A stretch of 64,000 nucleotides of DNA from Amaurobius ferox (taxonomy: Eukaryota > Arthropoda > Arachnida > Araneae > Amaurobiidae): positions 9,175,691-9,239,690 of the forward strand of contig OX578145.1 in NCBI GenBank assembly GCA_951213105.1, written 5' to 3'. The position numbers were made by a program, and so were the translations under genes. This document shows positions 23,200 to 33,102 of this stretch, piece after piece; position 1 is the first letter of the stretch, and each line of letters starts with the position of its first letter. The notes beneath the pieces were generated by a model, which saw nothing but the letters and a program-made list of their open reading frames with translations, had not been told where the DNA came from and did no database searches.

Positions 23200-24117
23200 A
23201 TTTTCCTTATATACATAATATATAAGGAAAATATTGTGACGGGGTCGAAAATTCGTATTCGAGTTTTCGACGGGAGATCACGTTTCAAGCATCCCTGACC
23301 ACGAATCAAACATTTTTGAGGTGATGTCTGTGTGTGAAGGTATGTGTGTGTGTGTGTGTCAGTGAGTTTGTGGAGACGATATCTCACGAACGAATGAAGC
23401 GATTCGAATGAAATTTGGTACAAAAATCACAATCCGTGAATACTAGAAGTCTATTGTTTTTAAATGTAATCGAATGCTCAGAACCCCCTTAAATTTTCGA
23501 GTGAAATTTTGAAAAAATTATCAAAAAATCAAAACCTTTAATAAAGTTACGCAAATACACATTTCTTATGTAGTTTCTCCTTAGAAAACGATTGGCATAA
23601 GCTTTAGAACGCTAGAACGAACCGTCCTCGAGATATTGCACATTTTTCAAATAAATTTATCAAAAAATCCCATAAATTAAAGCAAGAAATTAACTGTTGA
23701 GAAACATGTTCACTTTTCATATGTAATATCATGCGATAATTGGATGACATCATTCTCATGGATCTAGCTCGTTCCATTCATGAGAAAAGATACTTTGAGT
23801 AATAATTTTGTATTTGAATGCCAATAGTCATTTACCTGCTATAAGAATAACTTATTTCTCCGTCCATAACGTTTGGCGACGAATTTGGCGGAATGTCGCC
23901 AACTTGGCAACTTTTTTTAAATGTTGCCAAATTAACGAAAATCTCGCCAAATGAATAAAAATGACGCTAAATCGATGAAAATGACGACTAATTGTCGAAA
24001 ATTCAATATCTTGTAAAGAATATAATTATCTACTATAAGAATAACCGATTTTTTTTACTGTAAAAATGGTAAATTCATCCCATTATATAAGGAAAGTCAT
24101 GTGTTGCCCACACCAGA
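23200..24117 (-). mobile_element. Family A element, copy A5, nested in family D
   Basis: Complete reverse-orientation copy. The terminal palindrome is ATTTTCCTTATATACATAAT with its partner, the core is (GT)n at about 23324-23360, and the left end complement is GTGTTGCCCACACCAGA at about 24101-24117. It interrupts a family D copy whose two sides can be rejoined. Confidence 0.85.
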
Positions 24118-24582
24118 TTTTTTTAAATTATCGCAGTACTACAGTAATTTATTAAACTTGAAAACGCAGAACTTCATCAAAAAAGACAATGCTATCATTT
24201 TATAGTTACACAAAATTAACTTTATTCACATGATGTTATCAAAATATAAATCATCTGTTTCTCAATGCAAAATCAATGAATATAACATTCATATCACTCA
24301 TATTCCAGACTCCAGGGCTGAATAATTTTGCGTGAAAAAAGAATTCAGCAATTCTTATACAACTCACCTTACATGCTATAGTGTGTTAAAATTGGACTTC
24401 AGTAATAATCAAAATTTAGTGATCATTTAAAATTAAAAATATTGTAACTGCGTTAACACAGAATTTAGATGCACAGATAATATGCAAAAATAAAGCGATT
24501 TTAGGACGAATGAAACCCTAAATATAAATCTAAACAATATTTAAACATTTAGGGTAACATCAGAAAAAATGGAAGCCGTACT

Positions 24583-24768
24583 ATTTTCCTTATATACATA
24601 TAATGTATAAGGAAAGTATTGTGACGGTGTCGAAAATTTAAATTTGAATTTTCGAAGGGAGAACACGTTTCAAGCATCCCTGGTCACGAATCGAACATTT
24701 TTGAAGTGATGTGTGTGTGTGTGTGTGTGTGAAAGTATGTGTGTGTGAATATGTGTGTGTGTGTGTGA

Positions 24769-24803
<35 letters not shown>

Positions 24804-25538
24804 AGTGAGCCTGTGGAGACGATATATCTGGAACGAATGGACCGATTCGAATGAAATTGGGTACAAAAATTACAATCCGTGAATACTAGAAGCCTGTTGT
24901 TTTTAAACACAATCGAGTGTTCAGAACCCCTTTAAATTTTCGAGTAAAATTTTGAAAATATCATTAAAAAATCTAAACCTTTAATAAAGTTACGCAAATA
25001 GACATTTTTTATGTAATTTTTCCTTAATAAACGATTGACATAAACTTTAGAACACTATTGTGACTCGTTCTCGAGATATTGTACATTTTTCAAATAAATT
25101 TATCAAAAACTTCCATAAATTAAAAAAAATATATTAAAATATAAATATATTATCTAACTCGTTCCATTCTTAAGAAAAGATACTTTGAGTAATACTTTTG
25201 CATTTGAATGTCAATAGTAATTTATCTGCTATAAGGATTACTTATTTCTCCGTTTATAATGCTTGGCAAGATTCTGTCGATGAATTTGGCTGAATGTCGC
25301 CAACTTGGCGACTTTTTAAATGTTGCCAAATTAACGGAAATCTCGCCAAATGGATAAAAATGACGCTAAATCAATGAAAAGGGCGACTAATTGATGAAAA
25401 TTAAATATCTTGGAAAGAATATAAGTATCTACTATAAGAATAACCTATTTTTTTTACTGTAAAAGTAGCAAATTCGTAGCATGTGGGCAGCACATGACTT
25501 TCCTTATATAAGGAAAGTCATGTGCTGCCCACATCAGA
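24583..25538 (-). mobile_element. Family A element, copy A6, nested in family D
   Basis: Reverse-orientation copy with an enlarged GT core (about 24711-24802) containing variant GTGTGAAAGTATG units. Its left terminus has been doubled into a perfect 54-base palindrome at 25481-25534, made of the terminal ATGTGGGCAGCACATGACTT segment and its complement head to head. It lies within the same family D copy as A5. Confidence 0.85.
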
Positions 25539-26045
25539 TTTTTTAAATTTTGCAACGAGTCACGTGATCATAGGTCATAGGTATTATATCGTCATAGATC
25601 ATAGGTATAATTATTATTTCAATTTCTATTTAAAATACTGCCCAACATATTTTGTTGAAACTATTTTTACACCTTTTATGTGATAATTTAAATATTTTCC
25701 AAAATTTTCGAAACAATTTTTGAATTTTTACTGAAAATTCAACATTTTTTAATTAAAAATGTTTGAAAAATTCAGTCTTATGGGGTTCAATGCATTTTAT
25801 ATATTTAACCCGGGTTAAATTCGAAACTAATTGGCTGATATTATTTATTCTCATTCCCAAATATCCCACAGACCGTCTCAATAACCACTAAAATTTCATT
25901 TTGTTAAAGTCATTTTTACGGCAGGTACCTTACGAACGGACAGACACACAGAATGAACAAAGTCAGAAACGCTTTTCAACTATGTTGAAAACCAAGTTTT
26001 AAAGACTAATTTTTCATGATCCCGAATGAAATATTTACCTGGTTA

Positions 26046-26435
26046 TATATACAGGCTATATTCGCTTCCTTATTATTATAAAATGCCCTCAAAGCGAAAA
26101 TAATATTATAGTACTAGGAATGAAAATTAGAAATGTTCTAAGACTGCTAGTAGGTTGTTAGAAATATATGCAGCAGTTGCAACTTCTGGAACTTATAAAT
26201 GTTGTGTAGTTCACTATTGAGAAGATGGATACAAAATGTCAATATTGGGGAGACGTGCAGTTTAAAGGAATTGCAGCAGAGTCAGAACATTCATGTCGTT
26301 ACCAAAGCAGTATTCGAATTACTATAGCAGAAAGTCTCTTCGGCATTATAGACCATAACGAGCAAGGGCATAGCCCTCTAATATGAAATAATCAAAGTGA
26401 GCCTGAAAGTTTCCTCTATTACAACATGCAAAGTT
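26046..26435. other. Spacer, no gene seen
   Basis: Apparently unique AT-rich DNA between family D and the SINE-like repeat. No coding or structural signal recognised. Confidence 0.4.
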
Positions 26436-26885
26436 CACTTCAAAGATAAGAACTTGCAATATCGTCCCAATAGCTCAATGGTAGAGGGCAGCAAGGTTCT
26501 TTTCAATGGCACCCGAACGAATCAACTCTGTAGGTTAGTGTACTGAAAGTGATCCCAGTATTACTAGCATGGATTCAGTGAACCCTAGGATACGGAGCAC
26601 CGATTTCAGAGCAAGAGGATAACGACTACGCAGGATTCTAACTTCGGTAAAAATAGTACTATCAAGAGGCTAACCTGAGGTAAAAGTAGCAGGAAATGGT
26701 CAGTCAGATTGTCAGTTGCTCGCCAATCTGACATGAGAGGGTGGAGAATGCAGAGTCCACTTCAAAGATAAGAGTCTGCAATTTCGTCCCAATAGGTCAA
26801 CTGTAGAGAGGTCGGCTGGCCAGTTCGGAGATCCAGGGTTCGATTCCCGGTTGGGCAAGCAAGGCTCTTTACAAACACATAAATG
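26436..26885 (+). repeat. tRNA-derived SINE-like repeat, head-body-head
   Basis: Plus-orientation copy of the 1810-2260 family. The first tRNA-like module starts at 26464 with GTCCCAATAGCTCAATGG but has lost about 40 bases of its middle. The body follows. The second module starts at 26786 and contains GGGTTCGATTCCCGGTTGGG (B box plus the acceptor strand). Each module is preceded by the same lead-in (CACTTCAAAGATAAGA, then CTTGCAAT or TCTGCAAT), so the repeating unit is lead-in plus tRNA-like module plus body, about 350 bases. Confidence 0.75.
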
Positions 26886-27944
26886 TGCAATAAAGTGACC
26901 GCAAACCAATAAAGAAAAGCACAAAATAGTTCAAAAGTTAAAAATATTAAAAGGCCCCCTCCTCACACACTTCGATCTCCATTCCGAAATGAGCCCGAAA
27001 CCCTCCTTTCCTAGAAAACTCGATTTTCGTCGACTTTGAAAATGAGAAAACTTTTGCCGAGCAAAAAGAATTTTATCCCGCGAGCGTTAATGAGGCTTAA
27101 GAACAGGAAAATACTGCGGCCTTTTCTCTCTTTTAATCTCCAGGGGCGACATCGCCTCTTCATTGCGAGGGCGGCGGCGGTCATTCGCCGCCCCTGCGAG
27201 ATGACGTTCACACCTCAATGCGTCCCGGCTATGGCCACCTCCTGATGGAGTTTTTGTTTCTTTATCTGTATCAGGGTCCGAGATGATTCAGTCGAAGCTA
27301 GAACTCGAGATGCGCTTTGATTTGCGTCGTGATGAGTTTATAAATTCATAGCTGTTTATTTCGCCCATAGAAGTCATTTTCGGACGGTTTTCAAATAGTG
27401 TGTACGTAGTAAAAATGATTTCCATTTCGGGCTCGAATCTTATGTCCGAATCGTACGTGGAATCGTACGTCTGTGCGAATGTAGATCACGTAGTTTAGTT
27501 CGTGAATAACGCAAACAAATTTGTAATTTTTCATGATAAAATATCTTGATATCGAACTCGACTCGAATATTAACTTTTTACAGATCATAATCGAGACTAA
27601 GCTGGGTCCGAGCACTGGATAGAAAAGAGTCTGGGCCCGAAAGTCGACCTCCATAGCATTGTTAATATTTTGCTCTATTACGAACAGTTGGTTAATTTAT
27701 TCGGATTTCTGAGTTTAGTTTGACATTTTTCTGCTAACAGGGAGTGGTAATACAATTGTATTTTCTATTGAGCGCTAAGATTTGTATTATAAGAGTGGTG
27801 TATATTAAGCATCACTAGCTCACAAATAATAAAATTATTTACAGAAAGCGAGATAAGATAATGTATTTACGGCAGAGGTAATTAGAAAGTTATAGTAACG
27901 GTCATCGTAATAATTGGAGTTTAATAAGAGACCTTTATTCAGGA
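26886..27944. other. Unique stretch with small GC island
   Basis: No gene recognised. About 27120-27245 is strikingly GC-rich (GCGAGGGCGGCGGCGG then CATTCGCCGCCCCTGCGAG) with an inverted GGCGGCGG/CCGCC pair that could fold as a hairpin. Antisense short open frames overlap it on both strands, so neither is trusted. It might be a host regulatory element or exon edge. Confidence 0.4.
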
Positions 27945-28945
27945 TAAGGCAAGCCGTTTTTAACAGTTTCCAATATAGTTGAAAATTGTTTATGACTTTG
28001 GTCATTCTGTTTGTCTGTCCGTTCGCACGATAACTGCGGTGAAAATGAAATTTTAGTATGTTGTTCAGGTGGTCTGTGGGACCTATGGGAATGTCAATGA
28101 ATAATATCACCCAATTCGTTTTGGATTAAACTCGGATTGAAAAAGTGAAATACATTGAACCCTATGGGACCTCAGTTTTCAAACATTTTTTAAGCGAAGT
28201 TAAAATTCACAGATTGCTTCGAAAATTTTAGGAAATATTCAAATGATCCCATAAAATATATAAAAAAATTGAGCAAAATAGGTTCGGTCGTTTTATAAAT
28301 AAAAATTAAAATAATAATGACACCCACATTATATGAAGAGATCACGTGACCCACTTCAAAATAAAATAGGGCATCCATCTTTTTACCCAGTGTCAAAATC
28401 GTGATTTTTAAACTTCTTTTTAATTTATGTTGAGTGCTCCCTCCGTTCTAAAGCTGCTTTATTTTGCGCATTTTCTGTGCATCTGTATTCTGCGCCAACA
28501 CAATTAGAATATTTTTGAGTTTAAATGGTCATCCAACTTTGATTATTTTTGCAACGAAGCTTACTTTTAACGTATGCAGAATGTAGACACATCAAGCTGT
28601 GAGATGAGTTGTATAAAAATTGCTGAATTATTTTAACGCACAATTATCAAACTCTGGAATCTAGAATATAGGTGATATGAATGAAATATTCATTGATTTT
28701 GCATAGAGAAACAGAGGATTACATAGCATTGCTTGTTTTGATGCATGGAGTTTGAAAGTGCTTTTACCTCCATGGTTTTACGTTTTAAGTAAAATAAATT
28801 ATTGTAGTGCTGTGATAATTAAAAAAAATATCACCGCTAAATGTATCGCATTTTAGAGATGTTTAAATAAAATTGCATTTGAGTTGGAAAATGTTTCATA
28901 ATCAATACTTTATGCATGAATGATCTTTCTTGTTTTATATCCAGC
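27945..28945 (+). repeat. Dispersed repeat family D, copy 3
   Basis: Plus-orientation copy with all landmarks: TTGAAAATTGTTTATGACTT near 27979, GGTCTGTGGGACCTATGG near 28070, AGATCACGTGACCCACTTC near 28340, GCTTTATTTTGCGCATTTTC near 28455, and TTTATGCATGAATGATCTTT near 28910. It lacks the internal duplication seen in copy 1. Confidence 0.7.
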
Positions 28946-29079
28946 TATACAAAATTGGGGAACTATCAATAAAAAAAATTTGTAAAAGGAATATTTATGT
29001 ACGTGACATTTCATAGTTAAAACAAGAGTTTATTGCAATTCTTGCATACGCCACAGTACTCACTCACTTACCAGTAAAT

Positions 29080-30330
29080 ATGTTGAACGTTAAATCGCTT
29101 TGGTCGACACGTTTTGCGCCCCAAACGAGTCGTCACTTCAGTGGTAAGAGGTGAACTGAATGTGGCTTGACACTAGAGAGTTGGGTTTTTTAATGTCACT
29201 GTTGCAGATGTCATTAGTGGAATAGATGAAGTAGTAAGAGGTATCAAGGATATATTGGAGATATTTGGGATGTAGAAATAAGGTTTTAATCTGTCTATGG
29301 AAACATTTTCCCGACTATTCTATTCTTAATTTGAACATCAATGAATTTGTGAAATCTTTCGAGAACTAGGAATGGCCCCTCGTAAGAAGTTTGCAGAGAA
29401 CTTCGAACTGAGTCAGCCGTACAAAAGCATATGAACATAATTTTAGATCATTAAAAACAAAAGTGTGTTTCCTTAAATGGTTATTTGCAGGAACAGGACA
29501 CACTTGTTCAAAAGCAGATCTCAGCTTTTGAACAAAATTCTACTTCGGAAGTAAATTTGACTGTTTGAAAAAATCTCCCGGTTGGCGAATGTTCACACCA
29601 TGAACCAATTCAGCAGGAGTTGCTTGGAAATCTTGTAGAGATGAAGGTTAACCGAGCAAAACAGTTGGAAGAGAACGTGATGAAGTCGTATTCTCACGGC
29701 ATATTATGGCTGTTTTTAGAGTACAATGCCAACGTTCTATAAACCGTTTGTCTGTGGATGATATGCGGTGATGCGTTTTCTCTTGCTTAAAAGCAACTTT
29801 GGCAATTCGAGAAATAGTTCAGGTTCAAATTGAGTACTTTGACACGTAACAATATGAGATGGAGTTACAAGCGATCCAACTTTTTAGATTGCTATTGCGG
29901 CTCTACAGAAAAATCAATTATAGGAAAAACTTCTGGCAAACGGGTGTATCTATGAATGTTGGTAATAAAATAATGATAACCTAAAGAAGATGGCATAGTG
30001 CCGAAATTTGCTGAATGGACATCTCACATGTTGTAAAACGTTTGCTTTTTGGCAATAATGCAGCTACGAGACGAATTAAAGACTTTCAAAATTGGACCAA
30101 AATAATTTTCGTGATATCAGTTTGATAGTCCACGTATTTCTGGATGGAAATTGCAATGGTATTTGTCAGAAACAGCTTTCCGAAAGAAAAGTGGGATGTA
30201 CGGTCTTGTGCATGTACAGTACCTGACTAACGCAGGGGCATATGGAACAACTGCCACAAGCGTCAGAGGGATCCCTAAAGATCAGTTTCACTGTAACTAA
30301 CGCATTCATCAATACAAGATTTGTGTCTTC
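29080..30330 (-). pseudogene. Ty3/gypsy-type pol relic (integrase and C-terminal tail)
   Basis: On the minus strand, several frames together read as the second half of a Ty3-type pol. Segments are TMPSSLGYHYFITNIHRYTR with LPEVFPI (integrase core entry), QFEPELFLELPKLL, ITAYHPQTNG (a highly conserved integrase motif), then FVRVDSVRSSLQ-like and TSYEGPFLVLERFHKFIDVQ (the tail after the integrase core), and TRLGRKTCRPKRF at the end. Many stops and frame changes occur. The part between about 30130 and 30330 is less clear and may be RNase H or spacer. No LTRs were found next to it. Confidence 0.7.
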
Positions 30331-30403
30331 TTTATACCAGGAAAAACTTATTAAAAATGACAAAGTAAAACTGTATGTTTTAAAATATTTATTACCTATA
30401 TGG

Positions 30404-30620
30404 CTGCCAACGCGGTGGTTGAGCGGTCAGGAGGCAGGCGTTTCCTTGTGATCGCTCGGTTGCTGGGTTGTGGGTTCGAGTCCCACCTGCGGGCGGGCAT
30501 GGGTGTTGTGATGTTGCTTAGTAAGTGCTTTGTTGTACTTTAGATTTAGTAAAAATGCATTTAGTAATCTTCAGAACGAGTCTATTATTGTATAGACGTC
30601 GAAAAATATCTCTCAGATGT
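30404..30620 (+). repeat. Second tRNA-derived SINE-like family
   Basis: GGTGGTTGAGCGGTCAGGAG (A-box region) and GTGGGTTCGAGTCCCACCTG (B box with its own T-stem) are spaced about 60 bases apart with a long variable region, as in a Leu/Ser-type tRNA. Downstream it runs into GCATGGGTGTTGTGATGTTG and then AT-rich DNA. No matching acceptor strand was seen, so a SINE head is more likely than a tRNA gene. It differs from the GTCCCAG family elsewhere in the window. Confidence 0.6.
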
Positions 30621-31960
30621 CAAAGACGTTCTTCCATATTACTGGAAGCGATAAGAATGCCGTCTGTGTAAGAAAAACATTATGGTAATTATCGTAAATC
30701 AGATTGTAGACACATCTGAAAGGATTGAGCAACATTTAGCTGATATTAACCGTGTGGATTTATTTAGCTGACAGGATAGACGGACAGACATATTTTCAGT
30801 ATTATAGTATAGATTATTTGCACATTGTTACACATAAGTGGAGTGCATACATTATTATTTAATAATTAATCCTATAATTATTCATTACACTTAATACACA
30901 GTAATATGACGTACAGAGAAGACAGTTAGAAAATGAAGTCAAATTTGGAAATATGTAGTCTTAATGTTACTCATATTCACTACAACTGTCAATGACGAGA
31001 ACACTTTAAAAACGCCATACACAAAGATATGTGAAGACCTATTAATATTTAGTCCTGAGCGTAACTAAAATCTTTAATGGCGACGCCTTCGAATTGTAAT
31101 CACTAAAGGTGCAGTTTCGACCTCAAAACTATTATCCAATATGATTACAAGGTGATATACTTTATACCATAAGGACGACATAACAAATTCCAACAATTTT
31201 ACACAACATCCTAATTTTCAATGTCATCTAGAGGGTAAATTATAAGAGGAAAGAAATATTTAGACTTCTAAACCAAGTTCAAGGTCATTTGTTGAAATTT
31301 TGAATTTTATCTTAGTGTTTCAATGTCATTTAAAGATCAGAATATTCTTTACAAGCATTTATAATGTCATTTAGAAGTTAGTTTATTAGAAAAAAGAGAA
31401 GGTTTTCACCTCAAATTTCAAGTTCAATGTCATTTTTCAGATCATTGGCCTATATGTCAGGGTTTCAATGTCATTTAAAAGTTACATGTCAAAGGACGTG
31501 GGAAATATTGATGTATGCGACTTTAATATTCTAAAAATACAAATATCATTTAAAATCCTTCTCAATGTCATTTAGAGGTCAATCTAATGTGGAAAAGGGA
31601 AATGTTTTGACCTCAGAGTCAAGTTCAAAGTTATGTTTTTGACCATTAAACTGGATTTCAGCATTTTAATGTCATATACTAAACCCGATGACATTCTCGA
31701 GACTCAACACTTCTGCTCATTGCAGAAGACAGCGCACCCATCCCGATAATAAGGTACAAGAACTTAATTCTCGAAATGATACATCCCTTATTCCTTGCTC
31801 TCCTTCAACATAAATTGACTCGTCCAGGCACTCTACCAACTAGGGTAATCAACTATTTGTAAAAGAGAAAAATAAATGAGTGCACTGCATACAACTAGAT
31901 ATAATACTGCAAAATTTACATGTAACTATTTATCTAGCCATGTATTATATATATATATAT
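30621..31960. repeat. Unique stretch with a recurring CAATGTCATTTA word
   Basis: No gene. Between about 31210 and 31680 the word CAATGTCATTTA (with variants) recurs about eight times at irregular spacing (roughly 31217, 31320, 31368, 31430, 31468, 31548, 31564, 31669). It is often followed by AGAGGTCA, AAAGATCA or similar and sometimes preceded by TCAAGTT. It looks like an eroded minisatellite with units of about 50-60 bases. Confidence 0.45.
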
Positions 31961-32230
31961 TGTAAGCTAATTGTACGCGCCAACCGCAACCGAGAACTAT
32001 TTTCTTGTAACCTTGCGCTAGCGGCACTCAGTTCAGTGAATCTCTTGTTGATATATATACGATGTACGATTGATGTCCGCACACGATGTAATACGATGTT
32101 CGACGCACTCGATGTACTATATATTTTGGTTTGTTACGATGCGATGACGACGATGTAATGTAATAAACCTTTACTAACTTATGCTAGAATGTTGTTCTTT
32201 ATAAGTTCTTCTGGCTGATTCATTTCCCTT

Positions 32231-32233
<3 letters not shown>
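31961..32233 (+). repeat. Solo long terminal repeat, 273 bp
   Basis: The segment starts TGTAAGCTAATTGTACGCGC and ends CTGATTCATTTCCCTTACA, giving the TG...CA ends and the short inverted repeat TGTAAG/CTTACA of an LTR. ATAT lies on each side (compatible with a 4-bp target duplication, though both flanks are AT repeats). Inside are a TATATATA at about 32050 and AATAAA at 32162, in the order expected for promoter and polyadenylation signal. No internal retroelement sequence adjoins it, so it is a solo LTR; the superfamily is not assigned. Confidence 0.7.

Positions 32234-32286
<53 letters not shown>
32234..32286. repeat. (TA)n microsatellite, about 26 units
   Basis: Pure alternating AT. It lies between the solo LTR and the 3' end of the Penelope-like element at 32287-35622, and is the partner of the (TA)n at 35623-35673. 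Confidence 0.95.
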
Positions 32287-32289
<3 letters not shown>

Positions 32290-32593
32290 TAAATGATTTT
32301 AATCGAAAATTATGCATAAACTACTGTATGTACAAAAAAACCATCTCTAGCATATCTGTTACAAATGAGTAACTATAAGCCAAGTCTAAGGATAAAGATA
32401 GAAGGTTACGTATCACTACATTGGAAAGGGGGATGAGAAGAATATTAGGATTCAAAAATCACAATTAAAAGTATATAAAAGTAAATAAAAATAAAACTCT
32501 GCAAAAATGAGAATAGGCAATAATAATCAGCTCAAGACAAGAGATCAAGAATAGAGAACAATCAATCGAAACCACACAAAAAATGGCGGTTAG

Positions 32594-32708
32594 TTCGAAA
32601 TTGCATTCTCATCAGGACAGCCATACAATTCGAATTAAAACCGATAGAATAGCCAGTTTCTGACAATGGCGATAGTATTTAACTATAGACACCATTGGAA
32701 CTGTCTAC
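32594..32708 (-). ncRNA. Hammerhead-ribozyme-like sequence, copy 1
   Basis: On the minus strand CTGATGAG (32615-32608), a short stem-loop with arms GAAT and ATTTC, and CGAA (32598-32595) follow in the order of a hammerhead core (CUGANGA, stem II, GAA). The five bases just before the core, CTGTC (32620-32616), can pair with GACAG (32705-32701), which directly follows GTA (32708-32706), a permitted GUH cleavage triplet. The final core A is C here (GAAC) and stem III pairs poorly. The homologous site in the other element at 57574-57684 supports the call. Penelope-like elements are known to carry hammerheads. Confidence 0.55.
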
Positions 32709-32827
32709 TGGCTAGTGGAATTAGAAAAATAAATCAATTGAATTATACAAAGCTGAAAAACAATACCTCCACGAACTGTAATGTGAAATCAAAAGCATAG
32801 CACCACGTGTAAGATAAACTAGTAACT

Positions 32828-32897
32828 GAGCATTTCACCTCACTTCGTCAATGCGAGTGGGAGAGCATTTCACCTCACTTCGTCAATGCGAGTGGGA
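32828..32897 (-). repeat. 35-bp tandem repeat, two identical units
   Basis: Two perfect tandem copies (32828-32862, 32863-32897) of a unit containing CATTTCACCTCACTTCGTCA followed by ATGCGAGTGGGA. CACT and AGTG words within the unit allow a small hairpin. It lies in the 3' region of Penelope-like copy 1, about 200 bases upstream (in transcript sense) of the hammerhead-like site. Function unknown. Confidence 0.85.
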
Positions 32898-33102
32898 ATG
32901 AATACAATTGAACGATACATAATAAGTATGGAGACTTTCGAAAATAGTAAACAGTATAGGACTCAGGACAAGTGGAAAATAGACATTCTAAAATAGTAAA
33001 CAGTATTAGACTCAGGCCAAGTGGTAAGTAAGGTGATAAGAATGGGTGAATTTTCAAAAATGAGTTAACCAATCAAAGATAAATAATGCATGTGTAAAAT
33101 TA

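Larger units (their letters stand above)
21787..26045 (-). repeat. Family D copy broken by three insertions
   Basis: Pieces of one family D copy, compared with the copy at 60930-61920, are found in order at about 21787-21866, 23164-23199, 24118-24582 and 25539-26045. The gaps are filled by the tandem-repeat element at 21867-23163 and by family A copies A5 and A6. The joins make sense: TCTAAAATGAGATACATT before A5 and TCGCAGTACTACAGTAATTT after it are adjacent in the intact copy, and the segment before A6 continues with GAGTCACGTGATCATAGG after it. The nesting gives a relative order: D first, then the three others. Confidence 0.75.

Noticed and set aside
26786..26860. A functional tRNA gene
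   Set aside because: A and B boxes and an acceptor-like pair are present, but the anticodon arm does not pair and the module recurs as part of a repeat family.
30404..30500. A Leu/Ser-type tRNA gene
   Set aside because: The T arm is good, but no matching acceptor strand was found and the sequence continues as a SINE-like body.
32828..32897. A tandem hammerhead or CRISPR-like array
   Set aside because: Only two 35-bp direct units without spacers; the TGACGA...GAAA resemblance to a hammerhead lacks stem II. CRISPR arrays are also not expected in an animal genome.
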